Positions 26,571 to 34,853 of a stretch of 45,731 nt of DNA are shown in pieces. Numbering within the stretch: the first letter of the stretch is position 1; each line of letters opens with the position of its first letter. This DNA comes from Symbiobacteriaceae bacterium (lineage in GTDB: Bacteria > Bacillota > Sulfobacillia > Symbiobacteriales > Symbiobacteriaceae). Under the pieces are notes generated by a model. That model had not been told where the DNA came from, did not search any database, and was given only the letters and a program-made list of their open reading frames with translations. The stretch spans positions 1 to 45,731 of the forward strand of contig JARBUG010000017.1 of NCBI GenBank assembly GCA_029239785.1, in the 5' to 3' direction. A program made the position numbers and the translations under genes.

Positions 26571-26825
26571 GTGTCGAACGTTTCTTCGGATCGACACCAG
26601 GAGCCGACAAGGTTCGCACAGATGATCTGGTAGGATATGGGTGAGCGAAGGGGAGACTCGGCTTCTGAAAGAGGTGAGTCCCCGTGCTGCATCAGTGGGT
26701 AGCTGAAGTCGCATTCAAGGTTCTACTTGGCGTAATCCTCCGACTGCTGATTCAACTACTTAGTCGTTGATACCCCACGCGACCCGGACTGATCCGGGCT
26801 CCGCAGCAGTTCCCCTCGCTCACCC
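26571..26825 (+). repeat. Peptide-encoding structured repeat, copy 2
   Basis: Same order of elements as copy 1: GTGTCGA/TCGACAC (26571-26597), closing stem GGGTGAGCGA (26639-26648) with TCGCTCACCC (26816-26825), ribosome-site hairpin ending in TGAGTCCCC, and 3' hairpin CCCGGA-ctga-TCCGGG (26783-26798). Similarity to copy 1 ends outside these limits. Loops and spacers vary while the stems are kept, which indicates selection on the RNA fold. Confidence 0.8.
26684..26770 (+). CDS. 28-aa hydrophobic peptide, copy 2
   Basis: GTG 26684 to TGA 26768-26770, with AGAGGTGA in the preceding hairpin loop. The product begins MLHQWVAEVAFKVLLGVILR and ends LLIQLLSR. It matches the copy at 22397 in the first half and is even more hydrophobic in the second. 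Identical length and many synonymous differences support translation. It might act as a small membrane peptide or control the surrounding genes. Nothing downstream is in the same direction before the minus-strand genes. Confidence 0.65.
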   Translation: MLHQWVAEVAFKVLLGVILRLLIQLLSR

Positions 26826-26854
26826 TTATATAGGATAGCCCGAATGGAGCGATA

Positions 26855-27058
26855 CTACCCCCCCAGCACCGCCACCCCGACCAACTCCAGCCCCAGGTCA
26901 AAGACCCGCAGCAACACCGCCCGCAGCTGCGCCTGATCCGCCACCGGGCCGGTCAGCGTCGCATCCCCGTCCGGCCCGTTCTCCACCCGCATCCCGGCGA
27001 ACAGCACGGCCACCGGCGCCCCCAGATGCCCCTTCACCCGAATCTGGTACTGCCGCAC
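26855..27058 (-). CDS. Small conserved hypothetical protein
   Basis: A 67-aa protein starting at GTG 27058. The start overlaps the stop of the CPBP gene (TAGTG), so the two are translationally coupled. It reads MRQYQIRVKGHLG, then AGMRVENGPDG and TLTGPVADQAQLRAVLLRVF. I recall many short proteins of this pattern (an RxxGHLG start, an LTGPVxDQAxLxgLL centre, then hydrophobic L/V) in Firmicutes and other bacteria, always without known function. The shape suggests a compact ferredoxin-like alpha/beta fold. The coupling suggests it works with, or regulates, the membrane protease. Confidence 0.7.
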   Translation of the reverse strand: MRQYQIRVKGHLGAPVAVLFAGMRVENGPDGDATLTGPVADQAQLRAVLLRVFDLGLELVGVAVLGG

Positions 27059-27807
27059 TATGCAGCCACCGCCTTCTTGGCCCGGAACGGCAGCTCATCC
27101 CGCAGCAGGTAGAGCCCGTAACCCAGCATCACCACGGTGTACACGATCTTCCCCACCAGCAGGAAGGTCGACTGCGCCTGCGTCACGTTCACTTCATCCC
27201 GGGTAATAAACATCACATAATCGTTAATGGCATGCAGCACCACCAGGCCCCAGGTCGTCTTCGTCCGCACCCGAATCGCCCCCAGGCCCACGGCGCCCAG
27301 AATCGAAGCGATCACCTGCACCACCGTGTAGGTCAGGTCGGCACCGCCAAACAGGTTCCCGAAGTGCATCACCCCGAACAGCACCGAGGTAATCAGCACC
27401 GCCCGCAGCGCGCCCCCCGGCAGCAGGGCCCGCATCGCCAGCCCCCGGAAGATCATCTCCTCCTGAATGCCGATCAGCAGCACCACAGGAATCAGCCCCA
27501 GCAGCTGGCCCGGCTCGGTCATCTTAATGCCTAAAATGGCAATCACACAGGCCGGCAGCACCAGCCCGATCCAGTGCAGGTGCATCTCCCGCCAGGCCGA
27601 GGGTCGGTTGAAGCCCGCCTCCCGCCACCAGCCCATCAGCCAGAGCAGGGCGCCGGCGGTGCCGATCATCTCGAACATGATCAGAAGCTTCAGCGCCATC
27701 ACATCCACCGTGGGCAGGAGCCAGGTTAACAGAGGAAAGAGTGCAATCGTATGGGCCACATACAGGCTGGAAAACAGAACAGGCCGCTCACTTACAAACC
27801 GCTTCAT
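27058..27807 (-). CDS. CPBP family intramembrane metalloprotease
   Basis: A 249-aa polytopic membrane protein from ATG 27807, with AAGGGGGAT just upstream. About six to seven hydrophobic segments are visible. The CPBP (Abi) active-site motifs are all present in order: EEMIFRGLAMR, then FGVMHFGN, then LHAINDYVMF. The two glutamates and the histidines coordinate a metal within the membrane. Family members cleave CAAX-type or other substrates, and bacterial versions are linked to bacteriocin self-immunity or regulation. The first 40 residues hold the first two membrane helices rather than a cleavable signal. It forms a two-gene unit with the small protein that overlaps its stop. Confidence 0.85.
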   Translation of the reverse strand: MKRFVSERPVLFSSLYVAHTIALFPLLTWLLPTVDVMALKLLIMFEMIGTAGALLWLMGWWREAGFNRPSAWREMHLHWIGLVLPACVIAILGIKMTEPGQLLGLIPVVLLIGIQEEMIFRGLAMRALLPGGALRAVLITSVLFGVMHFGNLFGGADLTYTVVQVIASILGAVGLGAIRVRTKTTWGLVVLHAINDYVMFITRDEVNVTQAQSTFLLVGKIVYTVVMLGYGLYLLRDELPFRAKKAVAA

Positions 27808-27900
27808 TCTTTGTATCCCCCTTATCGCTTAGCCGCAACTTGAGGATACCAGCCGCCGGCGGCCGTGTGATTACACAAAGGTAGTAGTGGGGTGGGTGAT

Positions 27901-30504
27901 TCACAGGTACCCCAGCAGCCGGGCCTGTACGGTGGCCTGGGTCCGGCTCTCCGCCCCGAGCTTGCCGAAGATGTTCGTCGTGTGCTTCTTTACCGTATTG
28001 ATGGAGATAAAGAGCCGCTCGGCAATCGCCTGGTTACTCGCACCTTCCGCGATCAGCCGCAGCACCTCCAGTTCCCGGTCGCTCAGGGGCTCGACCAGCC
28101 CGCCGGGCGTGGCACCGCCCCCCGCCGCGGCCAGCAGCTGGCGGGCATACCCCTCCCGCGGCCCCCGCACCTGGGCGAGCAGCCCCATCATCTCCGGCCC
28201 TTCATCTAGAAAGAGGCGCACATACCCCTCCGGCTCCGCCAAAGCCAGCGCCCCGTCCACGGTGCGCAGGGCCGGGCCGCTCTGCCCCTGCGCCCGCAGG
28301 CAGAGGGCCTCCAGCAGCATCCCCTCAAGGCGGGCGCCATCTTCCTGGGTGGCCTCTGCCTCACGGCGCAGCCGCGCCAGTGTCCCCAGCGCCGCTGCCC
28401 GATCATCCGCCGTTATCTGGATGCGGGCAAGCGCCAGCAGATGGGCCAGCGTCGTCTCGCCCGACCCGTCTGACATGCTCTCCAGCAGGGCGGCCGCACC
28501 GGCCACATCCCCCTGCATCAGCAGCAACCGCACCTGCCAGGGAATCACCCGCCCCAGCGCCCGGGGTATGCCGCTGGCGCGGGCCGCCTTCTCGGCCAGG
28601 GCCAGCAGCTGCGCCGCCTCGTCGATATCTCCCCGGGCGAGCAAGACCCGGGCCAGCTCGATCTGGCCGGGCACCACCACGTTGATCAGCCGCCCCTGCC
28701 GTCCCAGGTCGATGCCGCGCATCAGCACTTCGGCGGCCTCATCCAGCTGATTCCACTCCCGCAGCACGCCGCCCTCGCCTACCAGCGACCAGCCGGCCAC
28801 GGGCAGATGCGCTGGCGCCTGTCGTGATGCGGTCCGGAACGCCGCCAGCGCCCTGCGCAGCTGGCCCTGCTGCTGGCAGACTTCCGCCTGCAGGTTGGCC
28901 GCCGTCAGGGTCAGAAACCGGTTACCCGCCGCACCGCAGTCGATGGCCGCTTGCCCGTAGGCCTGGCGGGCCTCGGTCAGCTGCCCGGCCAGCCGGTGGC
29001 ATCCGCCCATCGAGAGCGACGTCAGCCCCCGCCAGCCCCGGTCGGTGGGCAGCAGTTGGTCCAGGGCCAGGCGCGAAAGGCGCATCGCCTCGGCGGTATC
29101 GCCCTGCAGCCGGGCCAGCTGGGCCTGCATCGCCGTCACCTGCCCTGGCAGGTCTGCTGCCTCCCCCAGCGCTGCCGCGGCGCCCGCCACAAGCTGCGCA
29201 ATCAGGCCGGCCTTCCCGGCGGGAATCAGGGCACGGGCATAAAGCAGGCTGAGCCGCGGGCGTGCCCGCAGCACCTCGGCCGGCAGCGCCTCCAGCCAGA
29301 GCAGCGTCTCGTGCAGCTGTCCATCGGCCCAGGTCGACTCCGTCGCCTCCTCCAGCAGGTCGGCTGCCCGATCCCAAGCCTGCGCCGCCAGGGCGTGCGC
29401 GACCGCATCGGCCAGGTGCCCGGCCCGGGCGAACCAGTCGCTGGCCCGCAATTGCAGGTCCGTCACCTCATCGGCATGGGCGTGCAGCAGATGGGCCCGC
29501 AGCATATCGGCAAACAGGTGGTGATAGCGATACCAGCGCCGCTCCTCATCGAGCGACAGAATAAAGAGATCAGCCTCCTCCAGGCTCTGCAGCATCTGGT
29601 GGCTGTCGGCCATACCGGTGACGGCTGCGCAGAGGGGGGCGCTGAGGCGGGAGAGGACCGACGTCTTCAGCAGGAACTGCTGGACGGCCGCGGGCTGATG
29701 CGCCAGCACCTCCTCCATCAGATAATCGAGGACATACCGGTGGCTCCCCGTAAAGGCGCTGACAAACCCATCAGGATTTTGGCTCCCCTTCAGCGACAGC
29801 GCGGCGAGCTGCAGCCCCGTCACCCAGCCTTCGGTGCGGTCGTGCAGCGCGGCAATCAGCGGCTCGGCCAGCGCCAGCCCTTTGGCCCCGTTCAGGAAGC
29901 TGGCTGCCTCGGCCCTCGAAAAGCGCAGGTCCTGCGCACGCAGTTCGGTCAGGTCCCCGCGGGCGCGCCAGCGGGCCAGGGGAAGCGGCGGGTCCCCCCG
30001 GCTGAGCAGAATCAGGTGAACGGCAGGCGGCAGGTGCTCCACCCAGAAGGCGACCGCCTCATGGATGACCGGCGATTGGATTACATGGTAATCATCCAGA
30101 ACGATGATAATCTGCCGGTCCGTTGCCAGCATGCGGTTGATGACGGGCAGGAGGAGGAGTTCCGGGGCGGGCAGGTCCGGACCCTGGAGCGAGCCCTTTA
30201 GCGCCTGGGCAGCTTCGGGTGCTGCGGGGGCCAGCGCATCGGCCACGTATGACCAGAAGCGCTGGGGCGTATCGTCGGGCGGCTCCAGGGAGACCCAGGC
30301 GGCGCCCGGCCGGCGGTCGCCCAGGTGGTCGAGCCACTGGCTGACGAGGGTGGTCTTGCCAAAGCCGGCAGGCGCAGTGACCAGGGTGATGCGGCGATCG
30401 AGTGCGGTGTGGAGCAGGTCCCAGAGTTCACGGCGTGGGACGGCACCGGGACGGGCCTGGGGGATGTAGAGCTTGGTCTGAAGGACTCCGATGGGTTGTG
30501 GCAT
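27901..30504 (-). CDS. Large MalT-like LuxR-family ATP-dependent transcription regulator
   Basis: An 867-aa regulator starting at ATG 30504. Walker A is TAPAGFGKTTLVSQW (residues 43-57). IIIVLDDYHVI near 135-145 is the Walker B strand, and LILLSRGDPPLPLARWRARG is the typical LAL/STAND continuation. The middle ~400 residues are TPR-like helical repeats that usually sense an effector. The C-terminal HTH begins PLSDRELEVLRLIAEGASNQ and ends with TVKKHTTNIFGKLG, a full LuxR/GerE domain. Such proteins bind ATP and an inducer, then activate nearby promoters. Its targets are not obvious. The CPBP pair lies downstream on the same strand and could be one. Confidence 0.9.
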   Translation of the reverse strand: MPQPIGVLQTKLYIPQARPGAVPRRELWDLLHTALDRRITLVTAPAGFGKTTLVSQWLDHLGDRRPGAAWVSLEPPDDTPQRFWSYVADALAPAAPEAAQALKGSLQGPDLPAPELLLLPVINRMLATDRQIIIVLDDYHVIQSPVIHEAVAFWVEHLPPAVHLILLSRGDPPLPLARWRARGDLTELRAQDLRFSRAEAASFLNGAKGLALAEPLIAALHDRTEGWVTGLQLAALSLKGSQNPDGFVSAFTGSHRYVLDYLMEEVLAHQPAAVQQFLLKTSVLSRLSAPLCAAVTGMADSHQMLQSLEEADLFILSLDEERRWYRYHHLFADMLRAHLLHAHADEVTDLQLRASDWFARAGHLADAVAHALAAQAWDRAADLLEEATESTWADGQLHETLLWLEALPAEVLRARPRLSLLYARALIPAGKAGLIAQLVAGAAAALGEAADLPGQVTAMQAQLARLQGDTAEAMRLSRLALDQLLPTDRGWRGLTSLSMGGCHRLAGQLTEARQAYGQAAIDCGAAGNRFLTLTAANLQAEVCQQQGQLRRALAAFRTASRQAPAHLPVAGWSLVGEGGVLREWNQLDEAAEVLMRGIDLGRQGRLINVVVPGQIELARVLLARGDIDEAAQLLALAEKAARASGIPRALGRVIPWQVRLLLMQGDVAGAAALLESMSDGSGETTLAHLLALARIQITADDRAAALGTLARLRREAEATQEDGARLEGMLLEALCLRAQGQSGPALRTVDGALALAEPEGYVRLFLDEGPEMMGLLAQVRGPREGYARQLLAAAGGGATPGGLVEPLSDRELEVLRLIAEGASNQAIAERLFISINTVKKHTTNIFGKLGAESRTQATVQARLLGYL

Positions 30505-30544
30505 GCCAATCCGACCTTATCTATGTAGTCCCTTTAGTTTAGCA

Positions 30545-31031
30545 TGAAACCTTTGGGTATAGCACTAATGTGTCATGCGACTCACCGTTCTGTCGCCGGC
30601 GGGAACCGGGCGCCCCGCCCCCGGCGGCACGCCTGAGCGTGTAGACTTCCAGGGTGCTGTGGAGCCTGCCCCAGCCCCAGCCCAGGTTCGGCCATGGTTG
30701 CCCCCGGCCCCGCCCGGGTTCGACGATGAAATTCCACTGATCCCAAGGGCTTGGAGAGATAATTCCTCGTCGAATACGGGCTCGTGGGCCGTGCTCCCCC
30801 CGAACCGGCTGGAGAAACGACAAGTTACGCCAATAACCGCCATGGACCGACATGCCAACAGCCCCTCCCCAGCTCGCACAGGGCCTCTCTGGGCCCCAGA
30901 ACCCCCTCACGGCACAGTTTCGGCGGGAAACTTTCAAGCGCTCGGTTGGAAGTGGCTGAAAATCACTCGTCCAACCACCAGCGGCCGGGGGTGCCCATTC
31001 AGCGCGGTGCCTATGAAGGAGGTGGTCCTGG
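30545..31031. other. Non-coding gap with inverted repeats, possible 5' leader
   Basis: No credible gene. The stretch holds several inverted repeats, the clearest being TTCGACGA (30719-30726) with TCGTCGAA (30767-30774), enclosing a smaller CCCAAGGGCTTGG hairpin. GC-rich, codon-like frames here lack ribosome sites and conserved features. It separates the divergent LuxR regulator and HTH/Vsr-like gene, so promoters for both should lie inside, though none matches consensus well. Confidence 0.4.
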
Positions 31032-31985
31032 GTGCGCAAGACCGCAGTTGCGGCCCCGGTCTCGTTCCTGCTCGACCCGAACCTGACGGCAACAGCCAAA
31101 GCCCTCTGGCTGACCCTGCGCCTCGAGCGGGCGCAGATCACACCCGGTACGCTCTGTGCCATCACCGGCTTGACCTACCCAACCGTCCGGAAAGGCCTGG
31201 CCCAGCTGGAGTCCGCCGGCCTGTACGCCCCCGGGGCCGGCACCCTCACCCCGCCCACAGGAACCGCACAGGTCTCCATACCAGCCGGGCTCTTGGCCGA
31301 CAGACAGGTTTCACCCCAGGGCAAACTCATTTACGGCTTGCTCCAGACACTCCCCGATTACAGCCATCCCTCAGGCAGCTTCACCTTCCCTGGCCTCAGT
31401 TGTCACACAGGGCTGTCCCGGGACACCCTGCGCGACGCCATCGCCGACCTGGGCGCCCGGGACTGGCTCACGGCAGCCCAGGCGCACAGGAAGGCCCCTA
31501 TCCGCTTCACCCTGTGCGACCCGGACCTCATCCGCCGCAAACAAGAAGTGGACGCTGCTGCCGCCCGCCTTGAAGATGCGGAATACAAAAACGAGCAGAT
31601 CATGAAGGAATACCTATCGCTCCTCATTGATACCGACAACTACACCGACAACGCCCGTCCGGGCTTCCTGCCAAACCCGGACACGAACAAAACCCTGGAA
31701 CTGGACCGCTTCTACCACGACCAGAAGGTCGGGTTCGAATACCAAGGCGCCCAACACTTCTCCACAACGGAGCGCTTCCCCAGCAAAGTCACCCTGTCAA
31801 AACAACAGTTCCGAGATGCAGTCAAGCGAGTGCTCTGCGAGGAGCGGGGCATGACCCTCGTGGTGGTCTGCCGTCACGACCTGAGCCTCCAGGGCCTGCA
31901 GGCGAAAATCGGCAAACTGCTGCCCCTGCGTGACCTCCGCGGCCACGAGGACCTGACTGATTACCTGGAAAGGCTGAAGAAGTAA
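31032..31985 (+). CDS. HTH protein with Vsr/PD-(D/E)XK-like C-terminus
   Basis: A 317-aa protein starting at GTG 31032, with AGGAGGTGG at 31018-31026. The N-terminal half holds two similar helix-turn-helix segments (PGTLCAITGLTYPTVRKGLA and GLSCHTGLSRDTLRDAIADL), as in replication-initiator or plasmid-type DNA-binding proteins. The C-terminal ~120 residues read ELDRFYHDQKVGFEYQGAQH, the E/D...EYxGxQH pattern of Vsr-like or homing-type endonuclease folds, followed by DAVKRVLCEERGMTLVVV. The protein probably binds a DNA site and nicks or cleaves it, but it could equally be a repressor with a dead nuclease fold. It stands alone. Confidence 0.7.
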   Translation: MRKTAVAAPVSFLLDPNLTATAKALWLTLRLERAQITPGTLCAITGLTYPTVRKGLAQLESAGLYAPGAGTLTPPTGTAQVSIPAGLLADRQVSPQGKLIYGLLQTLPDYSHPSGSFTFPGLSCHTGLSRDTLRDAIADLGARDWLTAAQAHRKAPIRFTLCDPDLIRRKQEVDAAAARLEDAEYKNEQIMKEYLSLLIDTDNYTDNARPGFLPNPDTNKTLELDRFYHDQKVGFEYQGAQHFSTTERFPSKVTLSKQQFRDAVKRVLCEERGMTLVVVCRHDLSLQGLQAKIGKLLPLRDLRGHEDLTDYLERLKK

Positions 31986-32057
31986 GCCCCTCAGGGGCGG
32001 AGCGTCACCCCCCCGGTAGTCCCGTCCACCCGGGTCACGCCAGAGGGGACCCCTTTC

Positions 32058-32441
32058 TTACACATCCTGCGTGATCAGCACAGCACACTCCTCCACGGTC
32101 AGGCAGCCGCACCGGCGCACCGCCGCCAACAGTTCCTTCATCACCTGCACCCGGCTGATCAACTCATCAAGCTCCCGCAGCTTCCGGTCGGCCAGCTCCG
32201 CCAGCGCCGTCTGGTCCGGCAGTGGGTCGCTCCGCAGCAGGACCTGCAACTCAGCCATGGTGAAGCCTGCTTGCTTGAAGAGCCCGATGGCGTTCAGCCG
32301 GGCCAGCATCTCCGGGCCATAGCGGCGCTTCCCGCCTACCCGCTCAGGCGCCGACAGCAGCCCGAGGCTTTCATAGTACCGGACTGCCGAAGGCTGCACC
32401 CCGGCCCTCTTTGCCAGCTCCCCAATCGACATCAAATCCAC
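32058..32441 (-). CDS. MerR-family transcriptional regulator
   Basis: A 127-aa regulator starting at GTG 32441, after AAGAGGTGG. An ATG at 32430-32432 is the alternative and would remove three residues. The N-terminal winged helix reads MSIGELAKRAGVQPSAVRYY, then ESLGLLSAPER, typical of MerR proteins. A dimerising helix follows, and the C-terminus has a cysteine group (RRCGCLTVEECAVL) suited to metal or redox sensing. It is divergent from the thioredoxin gene, and the promoter between them has the long spacer that MerR proteins untwist. Regulation of the thioredoxin by redox or metal stress, plus autoregulation, is therefore likely. Confidence 0.88.
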   Translation of the reverse strand: MDLMSIGELAKRAGVQPSAVRYYESLGLLSAPERVGGKRRYGPEMLARLNAIGLFKQAGFTMAELQVLLRSDPLPDQTALAELADRKLRELDELISRVQVMKELLAAVRRCGCLTVEECAVLITQDV

Positions 32442-32454
32442 GCAAAACCACCTC

Positions 32455-32485
32455 TTGACCTCAAGTTTACTTGAAGTACTACACT
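32455..32485 (+). promoter_or_regulatory. MerR-type promoter with 19-bp spacer and operator
   Basis: TTGACC (32455-32460) and TACACT (32480-32485) are separated by 19 bases, too long for normal sigma-70 use but standard for MerR-controlled promoters. The spacer holds the palindrome TCAAGT-tt-ACTTGA (32461-32474), like SoxR-type sites. It drives the thioredoxin gene at 32551. Confidence 0.85.
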
Positions 32486-32550
32486 CCGAGTAGACCCAGT
32501 TAAGCGGCAATTCACGCTCTGTTTGTGAGCGAATCAGGAGGTTTTGGATT

Positions 32551-32883
32551 GTGGTAAGTGAACATGTGGTCAGCCTGGCGTCGGGGAACTGGCAGGATGA
32601 GGTGGCGAACGCTTCCATGCCTGTGCTGGTCGATTTCGGCGCAGCCTGGTGCCCGCCGTGCCGGATGCTCGCCCCGATCATCGCCGAACTGGCGGCTGAG
32701 TACCAGGGCGTCATGAAGGTGGGGGCGGTCGATACCGATGCCGAGATCGACCTGGCTGCGCAGTACGACGTGGTCAGCCTGCCGACCGTGCTGCTCTTCA
32801 AGGGTGGGCAGGTGGTCGACCGGGTGGTCGGGTTTACGCCGAAGGCGGCGCTCAAGAAACGCCTCGACGAACTCCTCGGCTAA
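32551..32883 (+). CDS. Thioredoxin-fold protein with WCPPC active site
   Basis: A 110-aa protein starting at GTG 32551 with AGGAGG at 32537-32542. It has the complete thioredoxin layout: VLVDFGAAWCPPCRMLAP (C34, C37), VGAVDTDAEIDLAAQYDVVS, then the cis-proline segment SLPTVLLFKGGQVVDRVVGF. The active site is WCPPC rather than the usual WCGPC, which is expected to shift its redox potential. No signal peptide, so it acts in the cytoplasm as a disulfide reductase. It is controlled by the adjacent MerR-type promoter. Confidence 0.9.
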   Translation: MVSEHVVSLASGNWQDEVANASMPVLVDFGAAWCPPCRMLAPIIAELAAEYQGVMKVGAVDTDAEIDLAAQYDVVSLPTVLLFKGGQVVDRVVGFTPKAALKKRLDELLG

Positions 32884-32920
32884 CGCACCACCGCACAGCG
32901 CCCCATCACCACCACGCGGC

Positions 32921-32947
32921 GAACCCGCACCATCACGGTGCGGGTTC
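32921..32947. terminator. Bidirectional hairpin between thioredoxin and PI-PLC-like gene
   Basis: GAACCCGCACC (32921-32931) pairs perfectly with GGTGCGGGTTC (32937-32947), loop ATCAC. It sits between convergent genes and is symmetrical enough to stop both. T tracts are weak. Confidence 0.6.
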
Positions 32948-32969
32948 GTCCTGTTCGCGCGCCCTCCGC

Positions 32970-34576
32970 CTACCGGTTCAGCAATATCGCACAATCCGTC
33001 ACCCGGACGTTCGGCAAAAAGTCGACATACAAGATATTCACCGGATACCCATGGCCCTCCCCGGCCAGGAACTGGCCCAACCGAGCGGACGCCGGCTTCG
33101 AAATCCCCTCCAGCGATCCGTCGAAGATATTCGTCCAATCCTGGAACGTCAGCGTCCACGACAAGAGGAACATCTCCTCCGAATGCTTCCCCTCGGCATG
33201 GGCGATCATCTTCTCCAGCTGATCCTTCTCCATCTTCGCAAAATCATCCGTGTTCGAATACGAATCGTACAGGCTAGGTTCCGCCGGAACCCATCCGCGG
33301 GATGCTGCAAGATGTAATCGTTGTTGTACCAGATGACCACCCGCGACCCCTGCCCCACGAACTGCCCGATGGTCGTCGACTCCAGATTCCCCGAGCCCTT
33401 ATATAGGTAGCTTCCGACCGTCTTGCCGATCAGCCCCACCAGATCCGCATGCTGCTTGTCGTCGAACTGGCAGAAGTGCGAGATCTGCAGAATCACCAGC
33501 TCCCGGCTGGTCGCCTTGCAGAACCCGGCCACGTCGTTCAGCATATCTTCGACCTTCGCACCCAGCACATCATGATAGGTGTAGAACGTGCCGTCCTTGC
33601 GGTAGGGGCGGAGGTCGAAGTACCGGCAGCCATTCTCAAGCTGTCCGGCCATGGACAGGGTATGCGCCGTGGAGAAGGGGCGCACGACCACGCCGGGCAG
33701 CCAGTCCGGTGCGTCATGGCAGGGCGCCCGGTCTGTTCCCATGTCGTACGCGCCGCTGTCGTGGCTGCCGGGGAGCGTCACCTGCCGCAGCTGCTTGTTC
33801 TGCAACGTGCCGTACAGGTTCTCCATCCAGCGCATGCGGTCGACCGCGAGGGAGGTGGAGAACCAGAGGGTCGTCGCCCCTTCCGACTGATGGGTCTGAA
33901 TCGCCATCGATCCGTCCGCCGCCACTGCCACCGCGGGCGCCTGGCCCGAATCATACTGCCGGCTGCCGGACCAGTTGACCGTCTTTGATGCCACGTCCAC
34001 CTGCCCGACACGCCGCCAGAGCGTGCCGGCCCCTTCGCTCTTGTGCACCTCGACCACAAAGCCGTCGTTCGTCAGGGCGATTGAAGGCTGCACCCCGGAG
34101 TCATACTGGTGGCTGTCGCCCCACGAGATGGACTTGCTGCCCTTATCCAGGATGCCCACGTGATACCAGAGCCCGCTGTTGCCCTCGGACTCGTGTACTT
34201 CCACGCACCAGCCGGCGTTGTCGAGGGCCACGGAGGGCTTCACGCCGCTGTCGTAGTCGTGGCTGGAGCCGAAGTCGATCTTCTCGCCGTTCAGCATGCC
34301 AACATGGTACCAGAGCTTGTCCCAGGTCTGAGCCTTGTGCACTTCGACCACGAGCCCGTGGTCGTTGAGCGCCACCGAGGGCGCTACCCCGTCATCGTAC
34401 TGATGGCTGCTGCTCCAGGCCACATCCATGCCCTTGGTGGTGCCGGTGTGGTACCACACTTTGTCGTAGAGTTGGGCCTTGTGGACTTGCACCGTCCGGC
34501 CCTTGCTGTTGATCGCCACAGATGTTTGAACCCCGTCGTCGTACTGCAGGGCCAGCCCTAAATCGGTATCGCGCAT
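32970..34576 (-). pseudogene. PI-PLC-like protein with five N-terminal repeats, frameshifted
   Basis: The start at ATG 34576 follows GAAGGAGGCC. Residues about 10-255 are five copies of a ~49-residue unit (QYDDGV..SVA.N..G..VEVHK......WYHVG), a lectin-like module. Then comes a PI-PLC X domain: TLPGSHDSGAYDMG with the first catalytic His, YFDLRPY, and YTYHDVLGAKVEDML with the second. The frame breaks near 33284. After HPADGF it becomes basic nonsense ending at 33206, while the next frame continues AEPSLYDSYSNTDDFAKMEK to a stop at 32970. Adding one base rejoins about 535 residues. No signal peptide is visible. It is either a recent pseudogene or a sequencing error. Confidence 0.75.
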
Positions 34577-34784
34577 GGTGAGGCCTCCTTCGTTAGTGCC
34601 GTGGTCGCAATCGTAAGAGTTTCCGGCCGATACTAACTTGGGTGTGTTCACAAAAAATTCTTTGGGATAGGACTATTTTCGTCAAAAAAGTTTACGGTGG
34701 CGGATGTGGCTGCGACGAGCGCTACGAGTGCCGACCAGTGGGCATTCTCCACCCCAACCAACGAGAAAAGTTTTAACGCATGTA

Positions 34785-34813
34785 TTGACTATCGCACGCT
34801 AGACTGCTAGGAT
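34785..34813 (+). promoter_or_regulatory. Sigma-70-type promoter
   Basis: TTGACT (34785-34790) and TAGGAT (34808-34813) with an ideal 17-base spacer, about 40 bases upstream of the 208-aa gene. One of the best promoter matches in the window. Confidence 0.75.
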
Positions 34814-34853
34814 AAATACAAATCCTGGTACCGGACAAGGGAGGCTGACCCAC

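Noticed and set aside
26363-26692. Minus-strand frame of 109 codons between the McrC-like gene and repeat copy 2
   Set aside because: It runs antisense through the structured repeat and lacks a ribosome site. Only a short stretch looks protein-like.
28951-30201. 416-codon plus-strand frame
   Set aside because: Antisense shadow of the LuxR-type regulator, whose Walker and HTH motifs are clear on the minus strand.
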